DNA of 64,000 nt from Polynucleobacter sp. AP-Nino-20-G2 (GCF_018688235.1 NZ_CP061313.1:1949599-2013598); one strand, 5' to 3'. Counted from the stretch's first letter, positions 8,944-18,691 are shown. Numbers and translations: made by a program. Notes: generated from the sequence alone by a model not told the origin.

Positions 8944-10413
8944 TTAGCTTAGTTTTTTACGCAACAACTCATTCACTTGACCAGGATTTGCTTTTCCTTG
9001 GGACGCCTTCATGATTTGACCTACCAATGCATTAAATGCTTTTTCTTTGCCTGAACGGAACTCTTCTACGGACTTCTCATTCGCGGCCAAGACCTTGTCA
9101 ATCATCGCCTCAAGCTCACCGCTATCACTAATTTGCTTTAGGCCCTTAGCGTCAATGACTTGATCAACGGTGCTGATGGATTTACCAGCTACAGCCTCCT
9201 CCCACAGAATCGCAAAGATATCTTTTGCAATCTTGTTAGAGATAGTGCCATCAGCAACACGAGTCAACAGTGGTGCTAAATGTGCGGCCTTCAAAGGTGC
9301 GCTTGCAGTAGCAATGCCTGCACGATTCAATGACGAGGCAAACTCGCCCGCAATCAGATTGGCCGCAGCTTTTGCTAATGGCTTACCAACAAGCGCCAAG
9401 AGCTCTTCAAACACTTGGGCCGTGTCACGATCCTGTGTAAGCAGTTGTGCATCGTATGCGCTCAAACCAAACTCACCTTGCCACTGCTCGCGAAGCTGCG
9501 CAGGTAATGCTGGCATTTGGCTACGTACATTTGCAATCCAAGCGTCATCAATGACCACTGGCAATAAATCGGGGTCAGGGAAGTAGCGATAGTCGTTTGC
9601 ATCTTCTTTACTACGCATGCTACGCGTCTCTTGGCGATCGGGATCGTACAAACGCGTTTCTTGAATGACTGTACCGCCATCTTCAATTAATTCAATTTGG
9701 CGACGCACTTCATATTGAATGGCTTCTTCTAAAAAGCGGAAGGAGTTTAAGTTCTTAATCTCACAACGCGTACCAAATTCTTTTTGACCCATTGGGCGCA
9801 CAGAAACGTTGGCATCACAACGGAAGGAGCCCTCCTGCATATTGCCATCGCATACGCCCAACCACACCACCAGGGTATGCAAGGCTTTTGCATATGCCAC
9901 TGCTTCGGCGGCGCTGCGCATCACTGGCTCAGTCACGATCTCCAATAGAGGAGTGCCGGCGCGATTAAGATCAATGCCGCTAGACGCTTCACCATGAGGA
10001 CCAATAAAACCTTCTTCATGAACGGACTTACCCGCATCTTCTTCCATGTGAGCGCGTGTAAGCTCAACCACCTTCACTTGATCGCCGACCAAGATTTCTA
10101 AATAGCCGCCAACAACTACAGGGAGCTCCATCTGACTAATCTGATAACCCTTAGGCAAATCTGGGTAGAAATAATTCTTGCGAGCAAAAATACTCGCTGG
10201 TGAAATCTTCGCATTCACTGCAAGACCAAAGCGAATGGCATGCTCGACTGCTTGGCGATTTAACACTGGCAATACTCCGGGCAATGCTAAATCCACTGCA
10301 CAAGCTTGTGTATTTGGACCAGCGCCAAAGCGCGTGCTTGCACCACTAAAAATTTTAGATTGTGTTTGTAGTTGCGCGTGGGTTTCTAGACCAATAACGA
10401 CTTCCCATTGCAT
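8944..10413 (-). CDS. gatB: Aspartyl/glutamyl-tRNA amidotransferase subunit B
   Basis: The GatB subunit of the amidotransferase that converts Glu-tRNA(Gln) and/or Asp-tRNA(Asn) to the amide. Diagnostic segments are EVVIGLETHAQL at the start, FYPDLPKGYQISQ, and RTRxEIKNLNS-like TRCEIKNLNSFRF. The C-terminal YqeY-like domain ends in GKANPGQVNELLRKKL. The ATG at 10413 overlaps the gatA stop and has GAGG at good distance; the ATG at 10416 is the alternative. The resulting protein is about 489 residues. Confidence 0.95.
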   Translation of the reverse strand: MQWEVVIGLETHAQLQTQSKIFSGASTRFGAGPNTQACAVDLALPGVLPVLNRQAVEHAIRFGLAVNAKISPASIFARKNYFYPDLPKGYQISQMELPVVVGGYLEILVGDQVKVVELTRAHMEEDAGKSVHEEGFIGPHGEASSGIDLNRAGTPLLEIVTEPVMRSAAEAVAYAKALHTLVVWLGVCDGNMQEGSFRCDANVSVRPMGQKEFGTRCEIKNLNSFRFLEEAIQYEVRRQIELIEDGGTVIQETRLYDPDRQETRSMRSKEDANDYRYFPDPDLLPVVIDDAWIANVRSQMPALPAQLREQWQGEFGLSAYDAQLLTQDRDTAQVFEELLALVGKPLAKAAANLIAGEFASSLNRAGIATASAPLKAAHLAPLLTRVADGTISNKIAKDIFAILWEEAVAGKSISTVDQVIDAKGLKQISDSGELEAMIDKVLAANEKSVEEFRSGKEKAFNALVGQIMKASQGKANPGQVNELLRKKLS

Positions 10414-11930
10414 CATGCCACCTCGCTTGCTTGACGCAAATGCCAATCACTGGCTTGCTGATATTGATGCGCCACTTGTAACAAGCGCGCTTCTGAAAAG
10501 TAATTGCCAATCAACTGCATACCAATCGGTAAATTGTTTGAATTGAACCCGCAAGGAACGCTCATTGCTGGCAGTCCCGCTAAGTTAGTAGAGAGCGTGT
10601 AAATATCTTCCAAATACATCTGCACTGGATCTTTTGATTTCTCCCCTAAGCGCCATGCAACATCCGGCGCCACAGGACCCAAAATCACATCGCATTGCTC
10701 AAATGCCGCCTGAAAATCTGCCGCAATAATGCGACGAATTTTCTGCGCTTGTAGGTAATAGGCATCGTAGTAACCATGGCAAAGCACATAAGTTCCAATG
10801 AGGATGCGGCGCTTCACTTCAGCGCCAAATCCTTCGGTACGAGACTTCTTGTACATATCGGCTAAATCACGATATTCATTAGCGCGATGACCATAACGCA
10901 CGCCATCAAATCGGCTCAAATTACTGGAGGCCTCGGCTGGTGCCAAGACGTAATAGACTGGAATCGATAGCTTCGTTTTTGGCAAACTCACGTCAATCAA
11001 CTGCGCACCTAAGTCTTGCAAAGCTTTTGCTGCGGCATTCACTGAATTTGCCACATCTTGTGCCAAACCATCGGCAAAGAATTCCTTAGGCAAGCCAACA
11101 CGCAAACCTTCTAAAGGCTTTACTGGATTGGTATTACCTTCTTTCCAGGATTGAGCAAGATAGCGTCCGTAATCCTCGCCAGAATCAGCAAGCGAGGTTG
11201 AATCACGCGGATCGTGGGATGACATTGCCGTGAGCAAGAGCGCACAGTCTTCAGCCGTCTTGCCCATGGGGCCCGCCTGATCCAAGGAGGAGGCATAGGC
11301 AATCATGCCGTAGCGCGAAACGCGCCCATAACTTGGCTTAATGCCTGTCAAACCGCAAAAAGCAGCTGGCTGGCGGATAGAGCCCCCAGTATCTGTACCA
11401 GTAGCAATCGGTGCCAATCCTGCGGCAACTGCGGCTGCCGAGCCACCCGATGAACCACCGGCTACATATTGTGAATTCCAGGGATTTAGGACTGGGCCAT
11501 AGGCTGAATTCTCATTGGATGAGCCCATCGCAAACTCATCCATATTGGTCTTGCCCAAGCAGACCATACCTGCGCCATGGGGATTTTCTTCACTCGGAAT
11601 TCCCAGATTGGCGACAACGGCGGCATCAAATGGGCTGAGGTAGCCATCGAGCATTTTGGAGGCGGCAGTCGACTTCCAGCCGCGAGTCACAAAAACATCT
11701 TTATGGGCAACAGGAATACCAGTCAATTTGCCACCTTTTCCAGACGCCAATAAAGCATCTGCTTTAGAAGCTTGCTCTAGACTTAAGTGAGCGCTTACAT
11801 CAAGATAGGCATTCCACTGTTTTCCAGCCTCAATTCGATCCAAAAAGTACTTGGTTAACTCAGTACTGGAGACCTCTTTAGCGGCCAATGCTTTTGCCAT
11901 TAGGGCAATGGGGGTTTGATTCCAGCTCAT
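10413..11930 (-). CDS. gatA: Aspartyl/glutamyl-tRNA amidotransferase subunit A
   Basis: A 505-residue amidase-signature enzyme that releases ammonia from glutamine for the GatB reaction. The catalytic Lys is in IPVAHKDVFV, and the Ser-cis-Ser of the triad is in VAGGSSGGSAAAVAAG with the following TDTGGSIRQPAAFCG. The 3' end overlaps gatB and the 5' end overlaps gatC by 4 bp, so the gatCAB transcript is translationally coupled. Length is slightly above the common 480-490 but normal. Confidence 0.96.
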   Translation of the reverse strand: MSWNQTPIALMAKALAAKEVSSTELTKYFLDRIEAGKQWNAYLDVSAHLSLEQASKADALLASGKGGKLTGIPVAHKDVFVTRGWKSTAASKMLDGYLSPFDAAVVANLGIPSEENPHGAGMVCLGKTNMDEFAMGSSNENSAYGPVLNPWNSQYVAGGSSGGSAAAVAAGLAPIATGTDTGGSIRQPAAFCGLTGIKPSYGRVSRYGMIAYASSLDQAGPMGKTAEDCALLLTAMSSHDPRDSTSLADSGEDYGRYLAQSWKEGNTNPVKPLEGLRVGLPKEFFADGLAQDVANSVNAAAKALQDLGAQLIDVSLPKTKLSIPVYYVLAPAEASSNLSRFDGVRYGHRANEYRDLADMYKKSRTEGFGAEVKRRILIGTYVLCHGYYDAYYLQAQKIRRIIAADFQAAFEQCDVILGPVAPDVAWRLGEKSKDPVQMYLEDIYTLSTNLAGLPAMSVPCGFNSNNLPIGMQLIGNYFSEARLLQVAHQYQQASDWHLRQASEVA

Positions 11931-12220
11931 TCGATCACCCTTGGAACTAAGAAATAGCCATCCTGCTGAGCAGGGGCAGATTGCATATTTTCGGTGCGAT
12001 GGTCAGATTCAGTCACCGCATCAACACGCATGGGCTGGGCCAAATCACGCAAAAATAGGATGGGATGAGCCAAGGGCTCAAGACCACTTGTATCGACAGC
12101 CTGCATTTCCTCAACTAGGGCAAAAACTGCCTGTAATTGAGGCAAAACTGCCTCGGCTTCTGCTTGATTTAACTCAAGGCTGGAAAGGTGCGCAATGCGC
12201 TGGACATCATCAAGTTTCAT
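11927..12220 (-). CDS. gatC: Aspartyl/glutamyl-tRNA amidotransferase subunit C
   Basis: A 97-residue GatC that tethers GatA to GatB. It has the typical N-terminus MKLDDVQRIAHLSSLEL and the late segment RxDAVTESDHRTENMQSAPAQQDGYF. It is the first gene of the gatCAB operon; its start is 62 bp from the divergent mreB start, so both promoters must lie in that AT-rich gap. Confidence 0.93.
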   Translation of the reverse strand: MKLDDVQRIAHLSSLELNQAEAEAVLPQLQAVFALVEEMQAVDTSGLEPLAHPILFLRDLAQPMRVDAVTESDHRTENMQSAPAQQDGYFLVPRVIE

Positions 12221-12282
12221 GGGGCGCTAGAGTATCATTCCTATATATATTTTTTAACACTTACTTATTTTCCCACTACATC

Positions 12283-13326
12283 ATGTTTGGTTTTTTCCGC
12301 AGCTACTTTTCTAATGACCTGGCCATCGACCTGGGCACCGCCAACACCTTAATTTACATGCGTGAACGGGGTATTGTGCTTGATGAACCCTCTGTTGTGG
12401 CAATTCGGACTGAAGGCGGCCCAAATGGCAAAAAAACCATTTTGGCAGTTGGAAAAGAAGCAAAAGCGATGTTGGGGCGCGTTCCAGGAAATATTGAGGC
12501 GATTCGCCCAATGAAAGACGGCGTAATTGCCGATTTCACCATCACCGAGCAAATGCTCAAACAATTTATCAAAATGGTGCACGAGAGCAAGCTTTTAAAG
12601 CCAAGCCCACGCATCATCATTTGCGTTCCTTGCGGATCTACCCAAGTTGAGCGTCGTGCGATTCGCGAATCCGCATTGGGTGCTGGCGCATCTCAAGTAT
12701 TTTTAATTGAAGAGCCAATGGCTGCGGCAATTGGTGCTGGCTTGCCAGTTTCTGAAGCAGCAGGCTCAATGGTGGTTGATATTGGTGGCGGCACAACGGA
12801 AGTTGGCGTCATGTCATTAGGCGGCATGGTTTACAAAGGCTCGGTTCGTGTTGGTGGCGATAAGTTTGATGAAGCGATCACTAATTACATTCGCCGTAAC
12901 TACGGCATGCTCATCGGCGAACAAACCGCTGAGTTGATCAAGAAAACAATCGGATCTGCATTCCCAGGCGCAGAAGTGCGCGAAATGGAAGTAAAGGGTC
13001 GCAATCTTTCTGAAGGTATTCCACGTAGCTTCACTGTTACTAGCAATGAAGTGCTTGAAGCCTTGACCGATCCGCTCAATCAAATCGTCACTGCAGTAAA
13101 AGCAGCCTTAGAGCAGATTCCTCCTGAGCTCGCATCCGACATCGCTGAGCGCGGCATGATGCTCACCGGTGGTGGCGCACTATTGCGCGACCTCGATCGT
13201 TTGTTGCTCGAAGAAACTGGCCTTCCTATTCATGTAGCAGAAGATCCACTCACCTGCGTTGCTCGTGGTTGCGGTATTGCACTAGAGCGCATGGATAAGT
13301 TGGGCGGCGTTTTCTCACAAGAGTAA
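12283..13326 (+). CDS. mreB: Rod shape-determining protein MreB
   Basis: A 347-residue bacterial actin that organises lateral wall synthesis beneath the inner membrane. Actin-fold nucleotide motifs are visible: phosphate 1 IDLGTANTLIY, phosphate 2 DIGGGTTEVG, and adenosine-site TGGGALLRDLD. The amphipathic N-terminus MFGFFRSYFSNDL is typical of Gram-negative MreB. The open frame extends further upstream, but the ATG at 12283 gives the conserved start and exact family length. It is the first gene of mreBCD-mrdA-rodA. Confidence 0.97.
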   Translation: MFGFFRSYFSNDLAIDLGTANTLIYMRERGIVLDEPSVVAIRTEGGPNGKKTILAVGKEAKAMLGRVPGNIEAIRPMKDGVIADFTITEQMLKQFIKMVHESKLLKPSPRIIICVPCGSTQVERRAIRESALGAGASQVFLIEEPMAAAIGAGLPVSEAAGSMVVDIGGGTTEVGVMSLGGMVYKGSVRVGGDKFDEAITNYIRRNYGMLIGEQTAELIKKTIGSAFPGAEVREMEVKGRNLSEGIPRSFTVTSNEVLEALTDPLNQIVTAVKAALEQIPPELASDIAERGMMLTGGGALLRDLDRLLLEETGLPIHVAEDPLTCVARGCGIALERMDKLGGVFSQE

Positions 13327-13350
13327 TTGACTTAAACGTCGATTAGGGAA

Positions 13351-14280
13351 TTGCAACACAGCGCTCCTCCACTTTTCAGACAAGGCGTTCCGGCTTTAGT
13401 CAAACTGATTGTCTGTCTATCGATCAGCATCGCATTGATGTTGATCGACTTTCGCTTTAAAGCGCTTGATCCGATTCGTAACAACGTCAACTGGATATTG
13501 CGTCCGCTTGAATATGTGATGATGATGCCTCGCAATGCCCTTGAAGCAACATCGGAATATTTCACGACACGCGGAACACTCGACAAAGAAAATCAAGAAA
13601 TGAAAGTACGTCAAGCAGAGCTTTCTTTGCTTGCGAATCAATCTGAATTTCTGTTGGTGGAGAACCAAAACCTGCGTCAGCTCATGGAGCTCCAGAAACA
13701 TATTTCATTTAAAACGCTACCCGTAGAGATCTTATTCAACCCACCCAATCCGATTTCGCAACGCATAGTGATCAATCGCGGTAGTGACGACGGACTAAAG
13801 TTGGGAAACCCTATTGCCAACGACTCGGGCATCCTAGGTCAGGTAGTTCGTATTTACGATCACTCTGCGGAAGTGTCCTTATTGGAAGATCGTGACTTTG
13901 CAGTTCCTGTGCAAGTAGCGCGCAATGGCTTGAGGGCCGCGGTGTTTGGCGCAGGGCGCGGCAACCCCCTAGAGCTTCGTTACTTACCAGTCGCAAGCGA
14001 TCTGGAGGTGGGCGACGTACTCATCACCTCTGGTATTGATGGCGTTTACCCTCCGGGATTTGCAGTGGCGATCATTAGTCGCATTGAACGCAATGCAGAC
14101 AAAAATTCTTCGAATGTATTCTGCGTTCCAGTGGCGCCAGTAAATCGCTATCGTCAAGCACTTGCACTTCTTTACGATCCACAATGGGATGCCAAAGCAT
14201 CAACAGTCACCAATAAGCCTGGGGCGCCACTTACCAATACTCCCGGTCGTCGTCAAACCCGCGCGCGAGGCATGCAATGA
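13351..14280 (+). CDS. mreC: Rod shape-determining protein MreC
   Basis: A 309-residue bitopic membrane protein of the elongasome. It has one N-terminal transmembrane helix (about residues 12-30), a periplasmic coiled coil (about 60-110), then the double beta-barrel domain with INRGSDDGLKLGNPI and GDVLITSGIDGVYPPGF. The only usable start in this frame is the TTG at 13351, directly preceded by AGGGA; a stop codon lies at 13333 in the same frame. It overlaps mreD by 4 bp. Confidence 0.92.
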   Translation: MQHSAPPLFRQGVPALVKLIVCLSISIALMLIDFRFKALDPIRNNVNWILRPLEYVMMMPRNALEATSEYFTTRGTLDKENQEMKVRQAELSLLANQSEFLLVENQNLRQLMELQKHISFKTLPVEILFNPPNPISQRIVINRGSDDGLKLGNPIANDSGILGQVVRIYDHSAEVSLLEDRDFAVPVQVARNGLRAAVFGAGRGNPLELRYLPVASDLEVGDVLITSGIDGVYPPGFAVAIISRIERNADKNSSNVFCVPVAPVNRYRQALALLYDPQWDAKASTVTNKPGAPLTNTPGRRQTRARGMQ

Positions 14281-14801
14281 TCGACTTTGAAAGCGGCTAC
14301 ATTCTGCGTCCGGTTAACCCGGTATTTATTTATTTCAGTTTATTTTGCGCGCTGCTATTAAACCTACTACCTATTGGCAATTACGGATGGGTCCCTGACT
14401 GGCTCATTATTTGCATTGTGTTTTGGAACATTCACCAACATCGCTATGTCGGCGTGATTATTGCTTTTATTCTTGGTCTGTTTATGGATGTGCATAACTC
14501 GGATCTATTGGGGCTCCATGCCTTTAGTTACTCGCTAGTGGCTTACCTTGCAATCTCTTGGCATCGCCGCATCATTGCGCTATCAGTGCTCACTCAAGCG
14601 TTACATTTGCTACCAATCTTTTTATTGGTCTCGCTATTTCCGGTACTGGCGCATTGGCTATTGAGTGGAGAGATCTACTGGTGGGCCTTGACTGGCACTA
14701 TTCAAGCAATTATTGAAGCATTGCTTTGGCCTATTGCAACCCGCATCTTGCTCTCACCTCAACGTCGACCAATTGACGTTGATCACAATCGTCCAATCTA
14801 A
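14277..14801 (+). CDS. mreD: Rod shape-determining protein MreD
   Basis: A 174-residue protein with about five hydrophobic segments, matching MreD of the elongasome. The segment LLNLLPIGNYGWVPDWLIICIVFW is typical, as is the GLFMDVHNSDLLGLHAFSYS motif. It is small and poorly conserved in general; assignment is strengthened by its place between mreC (4-bp overlap) and mrdA (8-bp gap). Confidence 0.92.
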   Translation: MIDFESGYILRPVNPVFIYFSLFCALLLNLLPIGNYGWVPDWLIICIVFWNIHQHRYVGVIIAFILGLFMDVHNSDLLGLHAFSYSLVAYLAISWHRRIIALSVLTQALHLLPIFLLVSLFPVLAHWLLSGEIYWWALTGTIQAIIEALLWPIATRILLSPQRRPIDVDHNRPI

Positions 14802-14809
14802 AGAGCGGT

Positions 14810-16717
14810 ATGGTTTCTTTCAAAAAACCAGATCTCGACTCGTTTCAAGAGCGCATTCATATTGCGACCTTATTCGTTACGTTCTGCTTCTTATTGCTGA
14901 TTACACGCTTGGTTTGGCTGCAACTGGTGAGCCACGGAAAATATGCGCTTCTCGCTGAAAACAATCGCATCGCCCTAGTTCCAGCCCCGGCCAATCGCGG
15001 CCTCATCATTGACCGCAACGGGATTGTGATCGGCAGGAATTACTCGGCACTGACTCTAGATGTCAATGCCGAGGAGATTAAAGGAAATGTGGATGATCTG
15101 ATCGACGAACTCTCGCAAATTGTGCTGATTTCCCCTAGAGATCGCCGCAATTTCAAGCGCTCCCTCGAGGATTCTCGAAAAATGGGCACTTTTCCCCTCA
15201 GATCCATGCTTACTGAGGCCGAAACAGCCCGATTTATGGCAAATCGCTACCGCTTTCCCGGGGTGGAGATTCGTGCACGCAGCTTCCGAGAGTACCCATA
15301 TAACGAGCTAGCCTCCCATTTAATTGGTTATATCGGCCGAGTTTCTCAAAGAGATAAAGAGAAAATGCAGGCTGAAATCGAGAGCTCCAAAACGGATGAT
15401 CCAGATGCATTGCAGACTTCATTTTTGCCTGGCATTCAGTACGTAGGAAAAATTGGTTTAGAGCAAAGTTACGAATCTGTCTTACGCGGCGTCCCTGGAT
15501 ACGATCAAGTGGAGATCACTGCCGGCGGAAAACCGGTACGCACACTTTCTAGTTCGCCCTCTGTTCCTGGAAAAAATATCGTCCTGTCCATCGATATCAA
15601 ATTGCAATATTTGGTGGAGGAGCTCTATGGAAATTTCCGCGGGGCATTCGTGGCGATTGAACCTGAGACTGGTGACATATTGGCATTTGTATCGAAGCCC
15701 AACTTCAACCCAAATGACTTTGTTGAGGGCATTGATTCGGTGACATGGAAAGAGCTCAATGACTCTCCACAGAAGCCGCTTTATAACCGCCCACTCAAAG
15801 GCATCTATCCACCAGGATCTACCTATAAGCCATTTATGGCGCTGGCCGCTTTAGAGACAAAAAAGCGCACGCCATCACAAACCATTTCCGATCCTGGTTA
15901 CTTTGATTTTGGTAACCATACATTTCGGGACGACAAAAAGGGTGGTCACGGCATTGTCGATATGCAAAAGTCGATTGTTGAATCTTGCGATACCTACTAC
16001 TACATGTTGGCGCGCGATATGGGTGTAAACATGATGCATGACTTTATGAAGCCATTTAGCTTTGGTCAAATCACGGGCATCGATCTACAAGGTGAATCCA
16101 AAGGCGTTCTACCATCGACCGAATGGAAAAAAAATACCTTCAAGAAACCAGAACAACAAAAATGGTACGAGGGCGAAACCATCTCATTAGGTATTGGCCA
16201 GGGGTATAACGCCTTCACCATTTTGCAGCTATCGCATGCAATGGCGAACATGGCGAATAACGGGGTTGTGATGAAGCCCCATTTAGTAAAAGCCATTGAA
16301 GATCCATTCACCAGACATCGCACTCTGACGACACCCAAAGAAAGTTATCGGATTGATCTCAATCCAGAAAACATTGAAGTCATTAAAAAAGCAATGGTCG
16401 AAGTAAATAATTCCGGGACATCTGCAGCCGCATTTAAGGGCACTGGATATCAGGTAGGCGGAAAGACCGGAACCGCACAAGTATTTAGCTTGAACTCAAA
16501 AGAATATAAGCATGGCGCTACCGCAGAATTTTTGCGCGATCATGCTTTGTATATTGCGTTTGCTCCTGCAGATAAGCCCACCATCGTCATTGCGATGGTG
16601 GTAGAGAATGCTGGATTTGGAGCACAGTATGCTGCTCCGATTGCAAGAAAAGCGCTCGATTTTTATCTTGAAGGTAAATGGCCCAAGGAGATTCCTGAAT
16701 GGAAAAGAGCGCCATAA
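14810..16717 (+). CDS. mrdA: Penicillin-binding protein 2 (transpeptidase)
   Basis: A 635-residue class B penicillin-binding protein that cross-links peptidoglycan during elongation. It has an N-terminal membrane anchor (about residues 20-42), a PBP dimerisation domain, and a transpeptidase domain with SxxK (GSTYKPFMAL), SxD/SxN (ESCDTYYYM) and KTG (GGKTGTAQ). Length is normal. Its end overlaps rodA by 19 bp; the rodA Shine-Dalgarno lies inside mrdA. Confidence 0.96.
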   Translation: MVSFKKPDLDSFQERIHIATLFVTFCFLLLITRLVWLQLVSHGKYALLAENNRIALVPAPANRGLIIDRNGIVIGRNYSALTLDVNAEEIKGNVDDLIDELSQIVLISPRDRRNFKRSLEDSRKMGTFPLRSMLTEAETARFMANRYRFPGVEIRARSFREYPYNELASHLIGYIGRVSQRDKEKMQAEIESSKTDDPDALQTSFLPGIQYVGKIGLEQSYESVLRGVPGYDQVEITAGGKPVRTLSSSPSVPGKNIVLSIDIKLQYLVEELYGNFRGAFVAIEPETGDILAFVSKPNFNPNDFVEGIDSVTWKELNDSPQKPLYNRPLKGIYPPGSTYKPFMALAALETKKRTPSQTISDPGYFDFGNHTFRDDKKGGHGIVDMQKSIVESCDTYYYMLARDMGVNMMHDFMKPFSFGQITGIDLQGESKGVLPSTEWKKNTFKKPEQQKWYEGETISLGIGQGYNAFTILQLSHAMANMANNGVVMKPHLVKAIEDPFTRHRTLTTPKESYRIDLNPENIEVIKKAMVEVNNSGTSAAAFKGTGYQVGGKTGTAQVFSLNSKEYKHGATAEFLRDHALYIAFAPADKPTIVIAMVVENAGFGAQYAAPIARKALDFYLEGKWPKEIPEWKRAP

Positions 16718-17850
16718 ATAAATTAAAAGAATTATTTTTCAGCATTTTTAGCGGACTAGATCGCCAGCTAGGCCTTATATTGCTTGGCTTAGCGGCTGTT
16801 GGCTTTGTAACCTTTTTATCCGCCAGTCAAAATACGCCCGTTCGCTTTGAAGATGAGTTTCGAAATTTAGCATTGTCATTCGCGGTAATGTGGATTGTTT
16901 CTCGCATCCCACCAAAGTGGTTAGAAATGGCAGCGACATGGATTTACGGTCTTGGCGTTGCTCTTCTAATTGCAGTTGCCGTATTTGGATTAATTAAAAA
17001 GGGTGCGAGACGTTGGCTCAATATCGGCGTAGTGATTCAGCCATCTGAACTCATGAAGATAGCAATGCCGCTCATGCTTGCTTGGTACTTTCAAAAACGG
17101 GAGGGCATTCAAAAATCCTGGGACTATGGAGTAGCTGCATTGATTCTAGGTATTCCAGTGTTGTTGATTGCGCGGCAACCGGACTTGGGTACTGCTTTAT
17201 TAGTTTTTGCCGCAGGTATGTATGTGATCATTCTTGCTGGCTTGCCTTGGAAATGGATTCTGCCATTTATCGGGGTCGGCGCATTTGGAATTATTTTGAT
17301 TGTTATTTTTGGCAACACCATTTGCGCGCATGATGTTGTATGGCCATTTGTTCATGACTATCAGAAACACCGTGTTTGTACATTGCTCGATCCAAGCAGC
17401 GATCCACTTGGAAAAGGTTTTCATACTATTCAATCGATGATCGCCATCGGCTCTGGTGGATTTTTTGGCAAAGGCTGGTTTCAAGGCACACAAGCACATC
17501 TGGAATTTATTCCAGAAAAACATACTGACTTTGTATTCGCTGTGTTTTCTGAAGAGTTTGGCCTCTTAGGTAACCTGGTTTTATTGGCGCTCTTTTTTGC
17601 ACTCATTAAAAGAGGGTTGGCTATCTCAGCAAGCGCACCAAATTTATTCACTCGCTTACTTGGCGCATCGGTAACGTTAATTTTCTTTACCTACGCTTTT
17701 GTGAATATTGGGATGGTGAGCGGGTTATTGCCGGTAGTAGGAGTTCCGCTACCCTTCATTAGCTACGGTGGCACGGCCCTGGTTACCCTAGGCTTTGGCG
17801 CGGGCATTTTGATGAGCATTCATCGCCACCGCCGTCTTGTGCAAAGCTAA
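16699..17850 (+). CDS. rodA: Rod shape-determining protein RodA (SEDS glycosyltransferase)
   Basis: A 383-residue SEDS-family polytopic membrane protein that polymerises glycan strands with PBP2. Family motifs include GARRWLNIGVVIQPSELMKI, RQPDLGTALLVF, and the C-terminal PLPFISYGGTALVTLGFGAG. The ATG at 16699 is preceded by AAGGAG at an 8-base spacing. It is the last gene of the mre operon; a strong terminator follows at 17886. Confidence 0.96.
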   Translation: MEKSAINKLKELFFSIFSGLDRQLGLILLGLAAVGFVTFLSASQNTPVRFEDEFRNLALSFAVMWIVSRIPPKWLEMAATWIYGLGVALLIAVAVFGLIKKGARRWLNIGVVIQPSELMKIAMPLMLAWYFQKREGIQKSWDYGVAALILGIPVLLIARQPDLGTALLVFAAGMYVIILAGLPWKWILPFIGVGAFGIILIVIFGNTICAHDVVWPFVHDYQKHRVCTLLDPSSDPLGKGFHTIQSMIAIGSGGFFGKGWFQGTQAHLEFIPEKHTDFVFAVFSEEFGLLGNLVLLALFFALIKRGLAISASAPNLFTRLLGASVTLIFFTYAFVNIGMVSGLLPVVGVPLPFISYGGTALVTLGFGAGILMSIHRHRRLVQS

Positions 17851-17885
17851 ATCAAATTCACTAGGACTACGATACTTCCAGAAAC

Positions 17886-17912
17886 AAAAAAGCCCGGCAT
17901 GCCGGGCTTTTT
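17886..17912. terminator. Bidirectional intrinsic terminator between rodA and the HU gene
   Basis: A perfect hairpin GCCCGGCATGCCGGGC flanked by an A tract on the left and a T tract on the right. It serves the mre operon on the plus strand and the convergent HU gene on the minus strand. Confidence 0.9.
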
Positions 17913-17928
17913 CATCACAAAGCAAGAA

Positions 17929-18213
17929 TTACTTCTTACGCTTGTTAACTGAATCTTTAAATGCCTTACCAGCAGAAAACTTAACAGTTTTAGCAGCAGC
18001 AATTTTGAGTGGCTCGCCAGTTTTTGGGTTACGACCCATACGTGCAGCGCGCTTACCAGAAGCAAAAGTACCGAAGCCGATCAGTTGTACTGAGTCGCCC
18101 TTAGTAACGGCTTTAATGATTTGCTCAATAGCAGAATTCAATGCAAATTCAGCTTTGGCTTTTGAGATCTCAGCATCGTCAGCAATCGCTGCGATTAGTT
18201 CTGCTTTGTTCAA
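17929..18213 (-). CDS. hup: HU-family nucleoid DNA-binding protein
   Basis: A 94-residue HU protein. The N-terminal helices begin MNKAELIAAIADDAEISKAKAE, followed by the DNA-binding arm GTFASGKRAARMGRNPKTGEP. HU is a dimeric DNA-bending nucleoid protein. The start codon is TTG with AAGGAG six bases upstream, so the start is well supported. Whether this is the HU-alpha or HU-beta homologue cannot be decided here. Confidence 0.95.
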   Translation of the reverse strand: MNKAELIAAIADDAEISKAKAEFALNSAIEQIIKAVTKGDSVQLIGFGTFASGKRAARMGRNPKTGEPLKIAAAKTVKFSAGKAFKDSVNKRKK

Positions 18214-18240
18214 GTGAAGCTCCTTATAGATATTGATGTC

Positions 18241-18255
18241 AGCGCACAGTGCGCT
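18241..18255. promoter_or_regulatory. Palindrome in the HU gene leader
   Basis: The perfect 15-bp palindrome AGCGCACAGTGCGCT lies 28 bp upstream of the HU start and just downstream of a TTAAAAT that could be the -10 element. It could be an operator or an mRNA leader hairpin; no factor is identified. Confidence 0.35.
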
Positions 18256-18325
18256 TGCATGATTTTAACCACAAAAAATTACAAAAATAAAGCTGCGTCA
18301 CAGCAATTTTTTTCACTACCGCTTT

Positions 18326-18691
18326 TTACTCTTCTAAAACGGTGATATCAGACACAAAATACTCGGTATCCCCAAAACATGTTGTAGGAAGCCCAATATG
18401 CTGATCGTATTTTAGTGCCACTTTTTTACCTAAATTAGCATTAATTTTTTGCGCTACTGCATCTTCACGCACCGTAAAGAGGAATTTTTCTGACATCGTT
18501 CCAGGCATCGAAACCATGGCTAACTCCCCTTCCCAGGTCTTGCATAAATAGCCGCGATTAGAAAATTTCTGCACATATCCAGCTCTTTCGCCACTTCCAT
18601 AGCTCCAATTGAGCATAATCCAGGTATAGGCGGCTAAGCCAGCCAAACCAATCAAAATAAGGCTTAGAAGCCACTTTACGAATCTATTCAT
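18326..18691 (-). CDS. Small membrane-anchored protein of unknown function
   Basis: A 121-residue protein with one N-terminal hydrophobic helix (about residues 8-28, WLLSLILIGLAGLAAYTWIM) and a soluble remainder beginning SYGSGERAGYVQKFSNRGYLC and containing TWEGELAMVSMPG. Two cysteines lie in the exported part. I do not recognise a characterised family. It stands alone between the HU gene and the divergent lpxO-like gene and is probably its own transcript. Confidence 0.7.
   Translation of the reverse strand: MNRFVKWLLSLILIGLAGLAAYTWIMLNWSYGSGERAGYVQKFSNRGYLCKTWEGELAMVSMPGTMSEKFLFTVREDAVAQKINANLGKKVALKYDQHIGLPTTCFGDTEYFVSDITVLEE

Noticed and set aside
11941..12282. N-terminal extension of the mreB frame
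   Set aside because: The extension is antisense to gatC and contains no MreB homology; the ATG at 12283 gives the normal protein.
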